From the NCBI RefSeq assembly GCF_001483965.1, contig NZ_CP010796.1:1612001-1676000 (forward strand): a stretch of DNA of 64,000 nt. Direction: 5' to 3'. The notes under the pieces were generated by a model. That model saw only the letters and a program-made list of their open reading frames with translations, made no database searches and was not told where the DNA came from. Positions 35,563-44,700 of this stretch are shown here, piece by piece. The position numbers were made by a program, and so were the translations under genes. The DNA comes from Carnobacterium sp. CP1 (GTDB lineage Bacteria > Bacillota > Bacilli > Lactobacillales > Carnobacteriaceae). Position 1 is the stretch's first letter; each line of letters starts with the position of its first letter.

Positions 35563-36937
35563 TTTAAACACTGTAACGCTGCCTACTATACACTCTAACC
35601 CGCAATCCGTCATATTAACGGACGAAACAATGGCTGCTAGAAAAGAAAACTTTCTAAAACAAATGAAAACCTATTCAATGGATACGGCGATCATCTATGC
35701 CGATCGTGAACACGGAGCCAACTTTGAATATTTTACTGGCTTTATCCCACGGTTCGAAGAAGCTTGCTTAGTCATTCATGCTAATGGAGACAGTTATTTA
35801 TTATTAGGAAATGAAAATCTGAAGTTGGCGGAACATTCTAGAGTGGATGCTAAACCAATCCATGTTCCTTTCTTCTCTCTTCCAAACCAACCGATGGATG
35901 GCGAAAAAACGTTGGAAGATCATTTTGAAGAAAGCCAAATTAAACCAGATGCTCAAATTGGTATCATTGGCTGGAAACTTTTTACTTCTAGCAGTTACGA
36001 TAATGCAGATTTATTTGATTTGCCATTTTATATCATAGACAGCTTGTTAAACTATGTTTCGAACAGAAGCCAGTTAAAGAACTTCACGTTTTCTTTGAGC
36101 TCTCCTGAAGGCGGCTTGCGTACAACGCATAATGCCAATGAAATTGCTCATTTTGAATACGGTGCTTCTCTAGCAGGTATCGGCATGTTTAATGCGATAC
36201 AAGCAATTGAAGCTGGCAAAACCGAAAAAGAAATTGGCGCTTTGCTTGCACAAGATGGACAACCAAATACTGTCACGACCATTAGTGCTGCCGGACAACG
36301 GTTCACTAATGCGACTCTTTATCCAAGAGATAAAGAAGCCCAATTGTCCGACAACTACTCCATAACTGTAGGCTACAAAGGCGGTTTGAGCAGTCGTGCT
36401 GGATTTGTAGTTTCTTCTCAAGAAGAACTGCCAGAGAATCAAAAAGATTATTTGGATAAATTGGGCAAACCTTACTTCACAGCCTATGCAACTTGGTTAG
36501 AAAATATCAGCATTGGTATTTCTGGCGATGAATTTTACTCTATGATCGAGAAAGTATTCCCTTCTGACGTTTATGGCTGGACCCTAAACCCTGGACACTA
36601 CACAGGAGATGACGAGTGGATGTCTTCTCCATTCTACCCAGGATCTAAAGCTGTAGTTAAAAGCGGACAACTGTTCCAAGTGGATATCATTCCAAGTGTG
36701 CCAGGCTACTCAGGTGCAAGCGCTGAAGAACCAATCGCTATAGCCGATAAAGCTTTGAGAGACGAGTTAAAACAGCAGTATCCAGATGTTTGGAAACGTA
36801 TTGAAGATAGAAGAAACTACATCAAAAATGTAATCAACATTGATCTTTCTGATGATATTTTACCTTTAAGCGATACTGTAGCTTTCTATACTCCATTCTT
36901 CTTGAATAAAACACTAGCTTATACAAAAGAAGCGTAA
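35552..36937 (+). CDS. M24 (creatinase/aminopeptidase P fold) protein with incomplete metal site
   Basis: The 461-residue protein has a creatinase-type N-terminal domain (about 30-170) with FEYFTGFIPRFEEACLVIH and a pita-bread C-terminal domain with ATTISAAGQ-like VTTISAAGQRFTNATLYP, LNPGHYTGDDEW and ASAEEPIAI. In active M24 enzymes two Asp ligands lie in a D-x-G...SD-x-TR pattern; here the equivalent stretch reads VGYKGGLSSRAGF, without either Asp. It is thus probably not a metallopeptidase. It is translationally coupled to the DeoR gene. A non-peptidase hydrolase or binding role is inferred. Confidence 0.8.
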   Translation: MNINLNTVTLPTIHSNPQSVILTDETMAARKENFLKQMKTYSMDTAIIYADREHGANFEYFTGFIPRFEEACLVIHANGDSYLLLGNENLKLAEHSRVDAKPIHVPFFSLPNQPMDGEKTLEDHFEESQIKPDAQIGIIGWKLFTSSSYDNADLFDLPFYIIDSLLNYVSNRSQLKNFTFSLSSPEGGLRTTHNANEIAHFEYGASLAGIGMFNAIQAIEAGKTEKEIGALLAQDGQPNTVTTISAAGQRFTNATLYPRDKEAQLSDNYSITVGYKGGLSSRAGFVVSSQEELPENQKDYLDKLGKPYFTAYATWLENISIGISGDEFYSMIEKVFPSDVYGWTLNPGHYTGDDEWMSSPFYPGSKAVVKSGQLFQVDIIPSVPGYSGASAEEPIAIADKALRDELKQQYPDVWKRIEDRRNYIKNVINIDLSDDILPLSDTVAFYTPFFLNKTLAYTKEA

Positions 36938-36989
36938 ACTAAAATTTCGCTTTCAACTTACTCGTTAAAAAAAAATAAACAAATAAACA

Positions 36990-37033
36990 TGACACCTTTC
37001 TCCTGTATAAAAAAGAGGAAGGTGTCATTTTTT
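36990..37033 (+). terminator. Terminator of the deoR/M24 operon
   Basis: GACACCTTTCTC pairs with GAGGAAGGTGTC (one mismatch), followed by ATTTTTT. Confidence 0.85.
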
Positions 37034-37108
37034 ATTATATATGGAAGAATCCTACCGATTTAGCCAAAATAAGTAGGAGGTTAAAGACATTATTTTATTC
37101 AAAAAAAG

Positions 37109-37260
37109 TTTGCGTGACTTAAATGATAGTCTTTTTCTCCTTTAGGGCATGCAAAATTGATTTGCGTGCCTTAAGGGAGAAATTTTATCCTACTTAAGGT
37201 ATGCAAAATGGATTTGCCTGCCTTATCGATAGAAATTCAACCAACTTAAGGTACGTAAAA
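37109..37260. repeat. Array of three palindromic units, period about 51 bp
   Basis: Units begin at about 37109, 37160 and 37211. Each has a left arm like TTTGCGTGCCTTAAG, 17-20 variable bases, and a right arm like CTTAAGGTATGCAAAA. The units are joined by ATTGA or ATGGA. Arms vary by one to three bases. The rest of 36938-37335 carries only the terminator above. Similar units occur at 56239-56336. Confidence 0.85.
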
Positions 37261-37335
37261 GGAATTGAGTATCTATCTTCTACATTTTTTCACTATCTAT
37301 TTTACAAATAGAGAATCAACACAATACCAAAAATT

Positions 37336-38169
37336 CTATAGTTTGTGAAAGATAGGTTTCATTTTATCAAAAGTACAAAAATGAGTATAACCAATATCTT
37401 TTAAAATTTTCTTGGATTCTTTGATGTGAAACCCTAAATGTTCTGGTTTATGACTATCGCTGCCAATCGTAATGATCTTACCTCCAAGCTCATGATACAA
37501 TTTTAAGATTTCTATAGAAGGCGTCAAACCGTTGATTCCATACCGAACTGAGGATGTGTTTATTTCTATTCCTTTATTGTCTTCTATCACTTTTTTTAAT
37601 ATTTTCACTATTTTATCTTTACTATACTCAAACATATCAACTTCTTTATCTAGGTAACGTCTCACCAAATCCATATGTGCCAACACGCTATACTCTTTAT
37701 AAGAAGTGACTAATTGATACATCTCATCGTAATACCTATCGTAACTTTCCCGATGTGTGTGCCCTTTTTGAAATTCTCCTGTCCAAAATTCTTTATTTTC
37801 AATTTGATGGACTGATAACAAAATAAAGTCAAAGTCTTGAGACTGATAGAGTTTCTCAAACTGCGGAATTGTATGGATTTGCATACCGAACTCTAGGCCT
37901 TTTTTAATGGTTATGTTTTTTTCATATTTCTTAGAAAGTTTCTCTAGCTCCGAAAAATAAAGTTCGTAATGAACATTTTTAACGTCTTTATTCTCACCTG
38001 CTTGAAACTCTTCCTCTGGTTTCCAATCGGGTTTGACCCCATAATCTACATGATCAGTAAAACAAATTTCCTCTAAACCTAACTGAATAGCATCTTTTAC
38101 GACATCTTCCATTAAATACCAGGAATCGTCACTGTAATCGCTATGGACATGATAATCCGCATAAACCAT
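37336..38169 (-). CDS. PHP-domain phosphatase (histidinol-phosphatase HisJ-like)
   Basis: The 277-residue protein is a PHP domain: DYHVHSDYSDDS with the first metal ligands HxH, EEICFTDHVDYG, LSVHQIEN, VLAHMDLVRRY and ITIGSDSHKPEHLG. These residues bind a trinuclear metal centre in HisJ-type phosphatases. It would dephosphorylate histidinol phosphate or a similar monoester. No his gene is nearby, so the natural substrate may differ. GGGAG lies 10 bases before the ATG. Confidence 0.85.
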   Translation of the reverse strand: MVYADYHVHSDYSDDSWYLMEDVVKDAIQLGLEEICFTDHVDYGVKPDWKPEEEFQAGENKDVKNVHYELYFSELEKLSKKYEKNITIKKGLEFGMQIHTIPQFEKLYQSQDFDFILLSVHQIENKEFWTGEFQKGHTHRESYDRYYDEMYQLVTSYKEYSVLAHMDLVRRYLDKEVDMFEYSKDKIVKILKKVIEDNKGIEINTSSVRYGINGLTPSIEILKLYHELGGKIITIGSDSHKPEHLGFHIKESKKILKDIGYTHFCTFDKMKPIFHKL

Positions 38170-38339
38170 CTAAACAAAACTCCCTTAAGTCATCCATTTT
38201 TTTATTCGCCATTCTTTGCTGTATGGTAATCGCGCATCGCTTTTCCCCCTATTTTTATAATCGCTCTAGACAGTTAATAGGTTGGTACTTCTTTTATCCT
38301 TTATTTCATCAACCTGTTAATTCTTGATTCCTTTCACCA

Positions 38340-38852
38340 TTAAACCAATTGTTTTGTCATGATGAGATCTGTTTGTTCGTCATCTCCCATGAAAAAGGAG
38401 TGTGAGCTCGTCTGAACAAATCCTCTATCTTTGTAAAAGGCTAGAGCTGCTGTATTTTCCTCCCAAACACCTAACCAAATAGCCTTTTTGTTTGCTTTTT
38501 GAGCAAACCTTTCAGCTTGTTCTATCAAGAATTTCCCATAACCCTTTCTTTTATAATGACTGCGAATGTAAATTCGTTCGATTTCCATAGCACTTTCAGC
38601 AATATCCTCTGTTTGGGCATCCTCTACGTTTACTTTTAAATAACCTACTGTTTCTTCATTATCTTGTAAAAAGAAAAAAGAAGATTTCTCATTAGCTAAT
38701 TCTTTTTTGAGCTGATCAACAGTATAAGCTTTCTCTAAATACTGTTTTAGATCTTCCTCGGTATTTTGTTCTTTAAAAGTATCTGTAAATGTTTCAATAC
38801 TGATTTGCTGAAGCAGCATTACATCAGCTAATGTGCCTTTTTTAAATTCCAA
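38340..38852 (-). CDS. paiA: PaiA-like GNAT polyamine acetyltransferase
   Basis: The 170-residue protein matches Bacillus PaiA along its length: QQISIETFTDTFKEQNTEED at the start, EIERIYIRSHYKRKGYGKFL with the acetyl-CoA loop, IWLGVWEENTAALAFYKDRG and HSFFMGDDEQTDLIMTK at the end. PaiA acetylates spermidine and spermine and helps polyamine balance. It starts with TTG 9 bases after GGAG and lies 14 bases behind a MarR gene, forming a two-gene unit. Confidence 0.88.
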   Translation of the reverse strand: MEFKKGTLADVMLLQQISIETFTDTFKEQNTEEDLKQYLEKAYTVDQLKKELANEKSSFFFLQDNEETVGYLKVNVEDAQTEDIAESAMEIERIYIRSHYKRKGYGKFLIEQAERFAQKANKKAIWLGVWEENTAALAFYKDRGFVQTSSHSFFMGDDEQTDLIMTKQLV

Positions 38853-38866
38853 ATTTAACAGCTCCT

Positions 38867-39319
38867 TCAGTAAGTCCTTTTATTTCCTTTTTTTACAAAG
38901 CCCCAATCTCGTTCAGTATTGAGTTTGATTTTGCTTAAAAGTTGAGAAAAAGTCTCGATTTCCTCATCCGTCAAACCCTTTAAAGCAACTTCATTCGAGT
39001 ATTCATTCTCTTTGATTATAAAATCAGCTAACTCATCGCCTTTTTTGGTAGTAAATAATCTTTTTATCTTTTTGTTTGCTGAATCGGATCTCTTCTCAAT
39101 AAACCCGCGTTCCTCAAGTTTTCGAATGGCTCTTGACGCAGTGGTTCGATCAATTTTTATCATTTCGCTTAAATTATCCGGTATAATTCCCGGGTTCTCC
39201 TTAATTCTTACCAAATAAAGGTACTGTCCTCTTGTAAGATTTAACTCTTTAAACTCTATATTGGCGATCGAATCTAACGATCTCGCAATGACACCAATAT
39301 CACGAAGAATATTTATCAT
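38867..39319 (-). CDS. MarR-family regulator
   Basis: The 150-residue protein has a MarR fold: LNLTRGQYLYLVRIKENPGI, LSEMIKIDRTTASRAIRKLE and IEKRSDSANKKIKRLFTTKKG. It is followed 14 bases later by the PaiA-like gene, so it probably represses this small operon and itself. GAGGG precedes the ATG. The inducer is unknown. Confidence 0.9.
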   Translation of the reverse strand: MINILRDIGVIARSLDSIANIEFKELNLTRGQYLYLVRIKENPGIIPDNLSEMIKIDRTTASRAIRKLEERGFIEKRSDSANKKIKRLFTTKKGDELADFIIKENEYSNEVALKGLTDEEIETFSQLLSKIKLNTERDWGFVKKGNKRTY

Positions 39320-39382
39320 CTCGTTCCCTCATTTCATCATTGACACTCTTATTGTATAAAAACTTTGTTGCAAATACAACAA

Positions 39383-39419
39383 AAAAGAGAGGTGCCGTAT
39401 AAGCAGTCCTCTCCCTTTT
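39383..39419 (-). terminator. Terminator of the phosphatase lipoprotein gene
   Basis: GAGAGG pairs with CCTCTC, with an A/T extension; on the minus strand a T-run follows. Confidence 0.75.
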
Positions 39420-39446
39420 GATAAATTATGTTCTACCTACGTACTT

Positions 39447-41192
39447 TTACTCTTTCACAATTCCAAATTCATGTACTTTTTCAACTGCACGTTCTTCGCC
39501 TTCCAGCAGCTCGCCAAATACTTGGTAAATTTCTACTGTCAGTTCGTCTCCATTTACATTATAAACGGCAAAGTTTTGAACAGTGGAGTCCCGATTGTTG
39601 GAATGCGAATTTGCAAATACACCATCTTTTTGCGGTTGTCCGCCGAAAGCAAAAAGGTTGTTGTAGTAATCTAAATCTTCTTGAGTCATCCAATCTAAAT
39701 CCGGTCTTACCTCATGAACATGTTCCAGTGATTTGCTGTAAAGATCATCATAGGCTTTTGTCCCTCCTGTGTTCGGTAATACAAATACTGTCCCAGACGG
39801 GTTCTTGTAGTATTCGACATTGTCTTCTCCAATAACAACTTCTGACTGGTCGATTGTAGCATTGGAGAAATTTTCATCTGTCGGTACAAAGTTCAGAGAC
39901 TTCGTTCTAGAGATGACATGATCGTGTCCTTGTAAAGCCAGGTCAACATCTAATTCATCAATCATTTGCATAAATTCTTCTCTGACTTTTTGAACATCTT
40001 CGTCTTGAAGCGAATGATAAGATTTAGAGTACAACGGTTTATGGTAAGTTAACACAACCCATTCAGCACCATTTTCACGAGCTTGTTTGATATCTGCTTC
40101 GATCCATGCTAATTGTTCTTCGCCTAAAGCCTTGCCTTCTGGATTGTCTTCAGATACTTTATTGTCGTTCGTATTAGCGACTACGATATGTACGCCATTG
40201 TAATCAAGCGAGTAATAAGATCCGCCATCGACTTTATCATTTGTTACCGGCACATTGACATGTTCATTAAATTTCTCAGTTAATTGAGAGTCGCCATACT
40301 TTAACGCATATTCATCATGGTTTCCTGGGGCAACGACTAACGGCTGCTGCAACCAAGATTCTTCAGATTGAGAAAATATATCGATCCATTCATCTTCTAC
40401 TTCGGCTGTTTCCACGACATCCCCTGTGTGCAGCACAAAATCGGCATCAGCAATTTCCAAAGCTTGTTTAATGGTATCTGCACCGTAAGCCGCTTCATTG
40501 AGGACATTTTCATTCCAATAAGCATTTTGAGTATCGGTGTATTGTACGAAAGTAAATTCATCGCCTGATTCACCTGAGGTATTGAATGTTCCCACCTCGC
40601 TCTTTTCGCCCGTTTCGCTTCCAACTTGGTAGTAGTAAGTGGTGCTCGGCTCTAAATCCGTTGCTAAGGTCTTATAAGAGTATTCTGTCACGTCAACCAA
40701 ATCTAACGAACCGACTGCATCTCCGCTTGTCCATTCCGGTCCGCTTTTGCCTTCATCTGTGTAGTAGCCATTCACAACGGGTTCGCTGTTTTCTCCTTCC
40801 ACAGGATTTCCTTCTTCATCCATTTCCAAATCTGCATAAATATAAAAACCGTCTTCTGTTCTTTCTGCGTATTGATTCGTCACTTCGACAGCTTCTGGTT
40901 CAAAAATTAATGGATCGCTTAAATCTTCTGACGTACTTACCCACGCTTTGGCATCGTCAAATTTATCCGTTGTATACCAATTAAAGCCCATTTGAGTTTG
41001 AGTATCTCCATTGAGTGTCGTAATGATACGGTTAGGTACATTGTTTGCTTCAACTTCAGCCACCTTTGGCTTACTCTCTAATAACTCTATCTCATTTCCT
41101 GAAGAACTAACCACTGAAGAAGCCGTTTCTGAAGTGCTTGGTGCTGCGTTTGTTTGGCAGCCGGCTAACACAAACGGTACCAACAAAACCAC
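39447..41192 (-). CDS. Purple-acid-phosphatase-like lipoprotein (metallophosphoesterase)
   Basis: The 581-residue frame starts with VVLLVPFVLAGC (lipobox LAGC), a fibronectin-III-like domain (about 55-205), and a metallophosphoesterase domain with YTDTQ (Asp ligand), HTGDVVE, APGNHDEYA, TYHKPLYS and LQGHDHVISR. The metal ligands are complete, so it should hydrolyse phosphomonoesters at the cell surface. The signal peptide's positive start is not in this frame: a TTG at 41242-41240 with GGGAGG upstream reads MHIKKK, but an A9 run (41234-41226) throws it out of frame by one; ten A would join them. Without that, translation would start at the GTG 41192, or an unusual ATT at 41243. Confidence 0.85.
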   Translation of the reverse strand: MVLLVPFVLAGCQTNAAPSTSETASSVVSSSGNEIELLESKPKVAEVEANNVPNRIITTLNGDTQTQMGFNWYTTDKFDDAKAWVSTSEDLSDPLIFEPEAVEVTNQYAERTEDGFYIYADLEMDEEGNPVEGENSEPVVNGYYTDEGKSGPEWTSGDAVGSLDLVDVTEYSYKTLATDLEPSTTYYYQVGSETGEKSEVGTFNTSGESGDEFTFVQYTDTQNAYWNENVLNEAAYGADTIKQALEIADADFVLHTGDVVETAEVEDEWIDIFSQSEESWLQQPLVVAPGNHDEYALKYGDSQLTEKFNEHVNVPVTNDKVDGGSYYSLDYNGVHIVVANTNDNKVSEDNPEGKALGEEQLAWIEADIKQARENGAEWVVLTYHKPLYSKSYHSLQDEDVQKVREEFMQMIDELDVDLALQGHDHVISRTKSLNFVPTDENFSNATIDQSEVVIGEDNVEYYKNPSGTVFVLPNTGGTKAYDDLYSKSLEHVHEVRPDLDWMTQEDLDYYNNLFAFGGQPQKDGVFANSHSNNRDSTVQNFAVYNVNGDELTVEIYQVFGELLEGEERAVEKVHEFGIVKE

Positions 41193-41403
41193 GGCAGCTA
41201 TACTTGGAACAGAAAATCTATTAACTTTTTTTTTATATGCAATTCTTTTCCTCCCAAATCAAGATATATTTATAAGCCCTCAATCAAATGAGCCTATACT
41301 CTTACTGTAGAGGACGAATGTTTAGTGTTGATCAATAACACGTAAAGATTCAGTAAACATGGATTTACACAAAGAAAGAGCTGCCAAATAAACAGTCCTT
41401 TTT

Positions 41404-41575
41404 TTGACAATCAATTATGAAGAATAGAATGAATTCACACTGGGCAATTGCTATTCTAAGTTGAGTTTGGTGCTTCCAAAACTGAGGATTTGTACATACT
41501 TTTTGATTTCAATATGAACGTTTCGTGGAAAATAGAATCAATATAAAATGGCACTCTTTAAAATTTAAAAGTGCC
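41404..41575 (+). other. Promoter-terminator pair without a gene (possible small RNA)
   Basis: TTGACA (41404-41409) and TAGAAT (41425-41430), 15 bases apart, face a small hairpin GGCACT...AGTGCC (41550-41575) followed by TTT. No coding frame lies between. The spacing is short, so the case is weak. The remainder of 41247-41659 has no gene. Confidence 0.25.
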
Positions 41576-41620
41576 TTTAAGCATTGGTATGTATAATATT
41601 AACGTTTTGAAACACAAAAA

Positions 41621-41645
41621 AACGGGAAGCTTTCTGCTCCCCGTT
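41621..41645 (-). terminator. Terminator of the gap gene
   Basis: Minus-strand AACGGGGAGC/GCTTCCCGTT stem is followed by a run of seven T. Confidence 0.85.
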
Positions 41646-41659
41646 AATTAGCCTGTTGT

Positions 41660-42670
41660 TTAAATAGCAGCAAAATGTTCTAAAGTACCTACCATGTTAG
41701 ACACAAAGCCATACTCGTTATCGTACCAAGCAACCGTTTTGACTAATTGTCCCTTAGTGCCTTCGATTACTTTTGTTTGAGTGGCATCAAAAATTGAGCC
41801 AGCAGGTACTCCGATAACGTCTGAAGATACGATTTCGTCTTCAGTATAAAGAAACGCATCGTTTGAAGCTTCTTTCATTGCCGCGTTTACTTCTTCCACT
41901 GTTACTTCTTTATTCAAAACAGAGTATAGTTCTGTCATTGATCCCGTAATAGTCGGAATTCTGACAGCCGTTCCGTCAATTTTTCCATCTAATTCAGGAA
42001 TAACTTTCCCTACCGCTTTGGCAGCACCTGTTGAAGCCGGTATAGCATTTTGTGCCCCTGCACGGTTTTTACGTCCACCTGGGGAATCTTGCAATGCTTG
42101 CGATGCAGTATACGCATGAATTGTTGACATTAAAGCACTGTCGATTCCATACTTGTTGTTCAATACATTTGCCATTGGTGCTAAACAGTTCGTGGTGCAC
42201 GATGCTGCAGAGACGATTTTGTCATTTTCATCAAGCGAATCATGATTCACACCATAAACGATTGTTTTAGTATTGTCTACTTCCGCTCCCGCAGCTTTTA
42301 CCGGTGCAGAGATTAAGACACGTTTTGCACCTGCATCCAAATGGGCTTGTGATTTTTTCGCTGAAGTATAAAAACCAGTACATTCCAAGACAATGTCGAT
42401 GCCTAAATCGCCCCATGGTAACTGACTAGCATCTTTTTCTTCAAACGATTTGATTTTTTTCCCATCTACCACAATCGCATCGTTCCCAACTTCTACATCA
42501 TACGGGAACCGGCCTTGTGCCGTATCGTATTTTAGCAAATAAACCAAGTCGTCATTATTCGTCAAGTCATTGATTGCGACAACCTCTAAGTCTGTGTCCT
42601 TTTCCAACATCCGACGCAATGCCAAACGTCCAATACGTCCAAATCCATTAATCGCTACTTTTATCGACAT
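41660..42670 (-). CDS. gap: Glyceraldehyde-3-phosphate dehydrogenase
   Basis: The 336-residue enzyme has the NAD-binding [15 protein letters not shown], the active-site [17 protein letters not shown] with its catalytic Cys, [15 protein letters not shown] with the catalytic His region, and [12 protein letters not shown] near the end. It makes 1,3-bisphosphoglycerate in glycolysis. AGGAGG lies before ATG 42670. It is a single gene, without the pgk-tpi-eno cluster common in Firmicutes; an extra or relocated copy is possible but not testable here. Confidence 0.95.
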   Translation of the reverse strand: MSIKVAINGFGRIGRLALRRMLEKDTDLEVVAINDLTNNDDLVYLLKYDTAQGRFPYDVEVGNDAIVVDGKKIKSFEEKDASQLPWGDLGIDIVLECTGFYTSAKKSQAHLDAGAKRVLISAPVKAAGAEVDNTKTIVYGVNHDSLDENDKIVSAASCTTNCLAPMANVLNNKYGIDSALMSTIHAYTASQALQDSPGGRKNRAGAQNAIPASTGAAKAVGKVIPELDGKIDGTAVRIPTITGSMTELYSVLNKEVTVEEVNAAMKEASNDAFLYTEDEIVSSDVIGVPAGSIFDATQTKVIEGTKGQLVKTVAWYDNEYGFVSNMVGTLEHFAAI

Positions 42671-43071
42671 CAATATTTCCTCCTTCTTTATTTGTATCTA
42701 TTTTTATGGTAACGCTTTTACAACAAAGTTTCCAATTGTATGCTTCATTCGTTTTGGCTGCTAGGCACAGTCCGTTCTACAAACACTTTCCATGAAGGAA
42801 TAACAATGAAAAATGGGGCAGAATTATATTAAAAGTTTCCCGGATTTTCCTAGTCTATATCAGTATTAAGATGCGGATTCCAGCGAGTTAAGACCGTTAT
42901 TTTTCAAGCATAAAAAGAGAACCGCATATAAGCGGTTCTCTTTTTATGCTATATATTCCAAACAGTTACTTTCAAATGTATCAATAAATTGATTGCTTTA
43001 GTTGAAAAAGCACAACTAAAAATAGAATTTCTACAAAACTGTAGGTTCTATGTTATTACTACTTGATTGCC
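42671..43071. other. Promoter region of gap and terminator
   Basis: No gene is visible. The stretch holds the gap upstream region and the hairpin at 42912-42945. Confidence 0.5.
42912..42945. terminator. Strong bidirectional terminator
   Basis: AAAAAGAGAACCGC and GCGGTTCTCTTTTT pair perfectly around ATATAA. Confidence 0.92.
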
Positions 43072-43464
43072 TCATAGTCCAGGAATCGGCTCTACTAGTA
43101 ATACCTGATGATCAGTGCTGTAATAAGTGACTTGTTTCGATACTAAATCGCTTGTCCAAACTGGAACGCCAGCTTCTCCAGCTAACTCGCAAAATTTTTC
43201 AAAATCAAACTCTCCTGATTGAGCTCTTTTGACAGCCGATTTGATGGCTTCAGGATTACTTTGTTCAAAAACTTCTTTTGGGATCCCATTCAATTTTAAG
43301 TCAACAGAATTATCCTCATCAAAATAGCGATAGATTCCTTCAGCTACTAAGTAATCATAGCGTTTAACACCTAATTTTTTTAATTCGTGCATTAATTGCG
43401 CAAATTCACCAGCATTTTTTTCTGCATTGACCACTTTTTCAATCTCTTGATAATTTAGACTCAT
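43072..43464 (-). CDS. DUF1398 family protein (YbcV-like)
   Basis: The 130-residue soluble protein matches DUF1398: FAQLMHELKKLGVKRYDYLV, YRYFDEDNSVDL and the C-terminal AGEAGVPVWTSDLVSKQVTYYS. The family includes E. coli YbcV and plasmid or phage proteins, without known function. AAAGGAG precedes the ATG by 10 bases. It follows the hydroquinone reductase gene (45 bases) on the same strand and may be co-transcribed with it. Confidence 0.85.
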   Translation of the reverse strand: MSLNYQEIEKVVNAEKNAGEFAQLMHELKKLGVKRYDYLVAEGIYRYFDEDNSVDLKLNGIPKEVFEQSNPEAIKSAVKRAQSGEFDFEKFCELAGEAGVPVWTSDLVSKQVTYYSTDHQVLLVEPIPGL

Positions 43465-43509
43465 TTAGATAAGCTCCTTTTGCTGAACGGTTTCTTTGAT
43501 TCTATTCAA

Positions 43510-44472
43510 TCAATTCAAACTAAAATCCAATTCTGGTCCTACTGGAACGATACTCGTCGGATTAATGTTTTTATGGCTGCGGTAATAATGTTCTTTGATG
43601 TGCTTAAAGTTCACCGTCTCCGCTATACCCGGCCAATTGTATAACTCTCTTGTGTAGCGCCAAAGATTTTTGTAGTCCGTTATTCGTTTGATATTGCATT
43701 TGAAATGACCGTAATAGACACTATCAAAACGGATCAACGTCGTAAACAATCTCCAATCAGCTTCGGTTATTTGGTCGCCTATTAGATAGCGGTTCTCCCC
43801 TAACCGTTCTTCTAGTTCATCAAGAGCATCAAATAGTTTAGTGACTTCTTCTTGGTAAACCTCTTGCTTCGTTGCAAATCCTGCTTTGTATACCCCATTA
43901 TTGACAGAATCATACACTTTCTCATTGATCGTATCGATCTCTGAACGCAACTCTTCAGGATAATAATCGCCTGCTTTTGCGCCGACTTCATCAAAAGCCG
44001 AATTTAAGATGCGCATAATTTCAGCAGATTCATTGTTTACGATTTCATTTTGTTTCAAATCGTATAAAACAGGCACGGTCACGCGCCCGCTATACTCAGG
44101 TTCGACATGCGTATAAACTTCATAAAGATAGTTTGCATCAATCACCGGATCAGGAATCACACCTTCTTCTGGTTCAAATGTCCAGCCGTTTTCTGCCATT
44201 AAAGGATTCACAACAGAGACTGAAATCATCTCTTCTAATCCTTTTAATTTACGCATGATCAGCGCACGGTTTGCCCAAGGACAGGCTAATGCTACGTATA
44301 AATGATAACGTCCAGGTTCAGCTTTAAACCCGCCTTCACCGCTTGGTCCTGCACTTCCATCTGGTGTGATCCAGTTCCGGAACTGTGACTCTTGACGAAT
44401 AAATCGTCCTCCGCTGCCTTCAGTGTCATACCATTGATCATGCCACTTGCCGTCTACTAATAATCCCATCAT
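43510..44472 (-). CDS. Glutathionyl-hydroquinone reductase (Xi-class GST, YqjG-like)
   Basis: The 320-residue protein begins with the thioredoxin-like domain carrying GRYHLYVALACPWANRALIM (catalytic CPWA Cys near residue 59) and VPVLYDLKQNEIVNNESAEI, then an all-helical C-terminal domain with LFTTLIRFDSVYYGHFKCN. The pattern is that of Xi-class enzymes that reduce glutathionyl-hydroquinones. Presence of glutathione chemistry agrees with adhC and fghA at 11.4-13.4 kb. AAGGGG precedes the ATG. Confidence 0.9.
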   Translation of the reverse strand: MMGLLVDGKWHDQWYDTEGSGGRFIRQESQFRNWITPDGSAGPSGEGGFKAEPGRYHLYVALACPWANRALIMRKLKGLEEMISVSVVNPLMAENGWTFEPEEGVIPDPVIDANYLYEVYTHVEPEYSGRVTVPVLYDLKQNEIVNNESAEIMRILNSAFDEVGAKAGDYYPEELRSEIDTINEKVYDSVNNGVYKAGFATKQEVYQEEVTKLFDALDELEERLGENRYLIGDQITEADWRLFTTLIRFDSVYYGHFKCNIKRITDYKNLWRYTRELYNWPGIAETVNFKHIKEHYYRSHKNINPTSIVPVGPELDFSLN

Positions 44473-44700
44473 TATTCCCCTTTCAAATACTGAACTTTAT
44501 ACATTATTTGTAGTTGTCTTCTATTTTCATTATAGGTAGCATGATCAAGAATAACAAATAGATTAGTCTGTTAATTAAACGTTTATCTGCTTTTTTTAAA
44601 AACAACTGTTTTTATATCCTGGTTAATAAAACTTCTAATACTTTAGTTTCCCAGCTTGATCAGATTCTTTTTGCTTTCTGCTTAATAACCGTATCTAAAT

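Noticed and set aside
37109-37260. CRISPR array
   Set aside because: The variable parts are only 17-20 bases, the repeats are imperfect palindromes that vary between units, and there are no cas genes in the window.
38197-38232. Eleven-codon leader peptide ahead of the PHP phosphatase gene
   Set aside because: It contains a single His codon and no alternative hairpins, so a his-type attenuator is not supported.
39428-39835. Plus-strand frame opposite the phosphatase lipoprotein
   Set aside because: It is the complement of a gene with complete metallophosphoesterase motifs and has no independent support.
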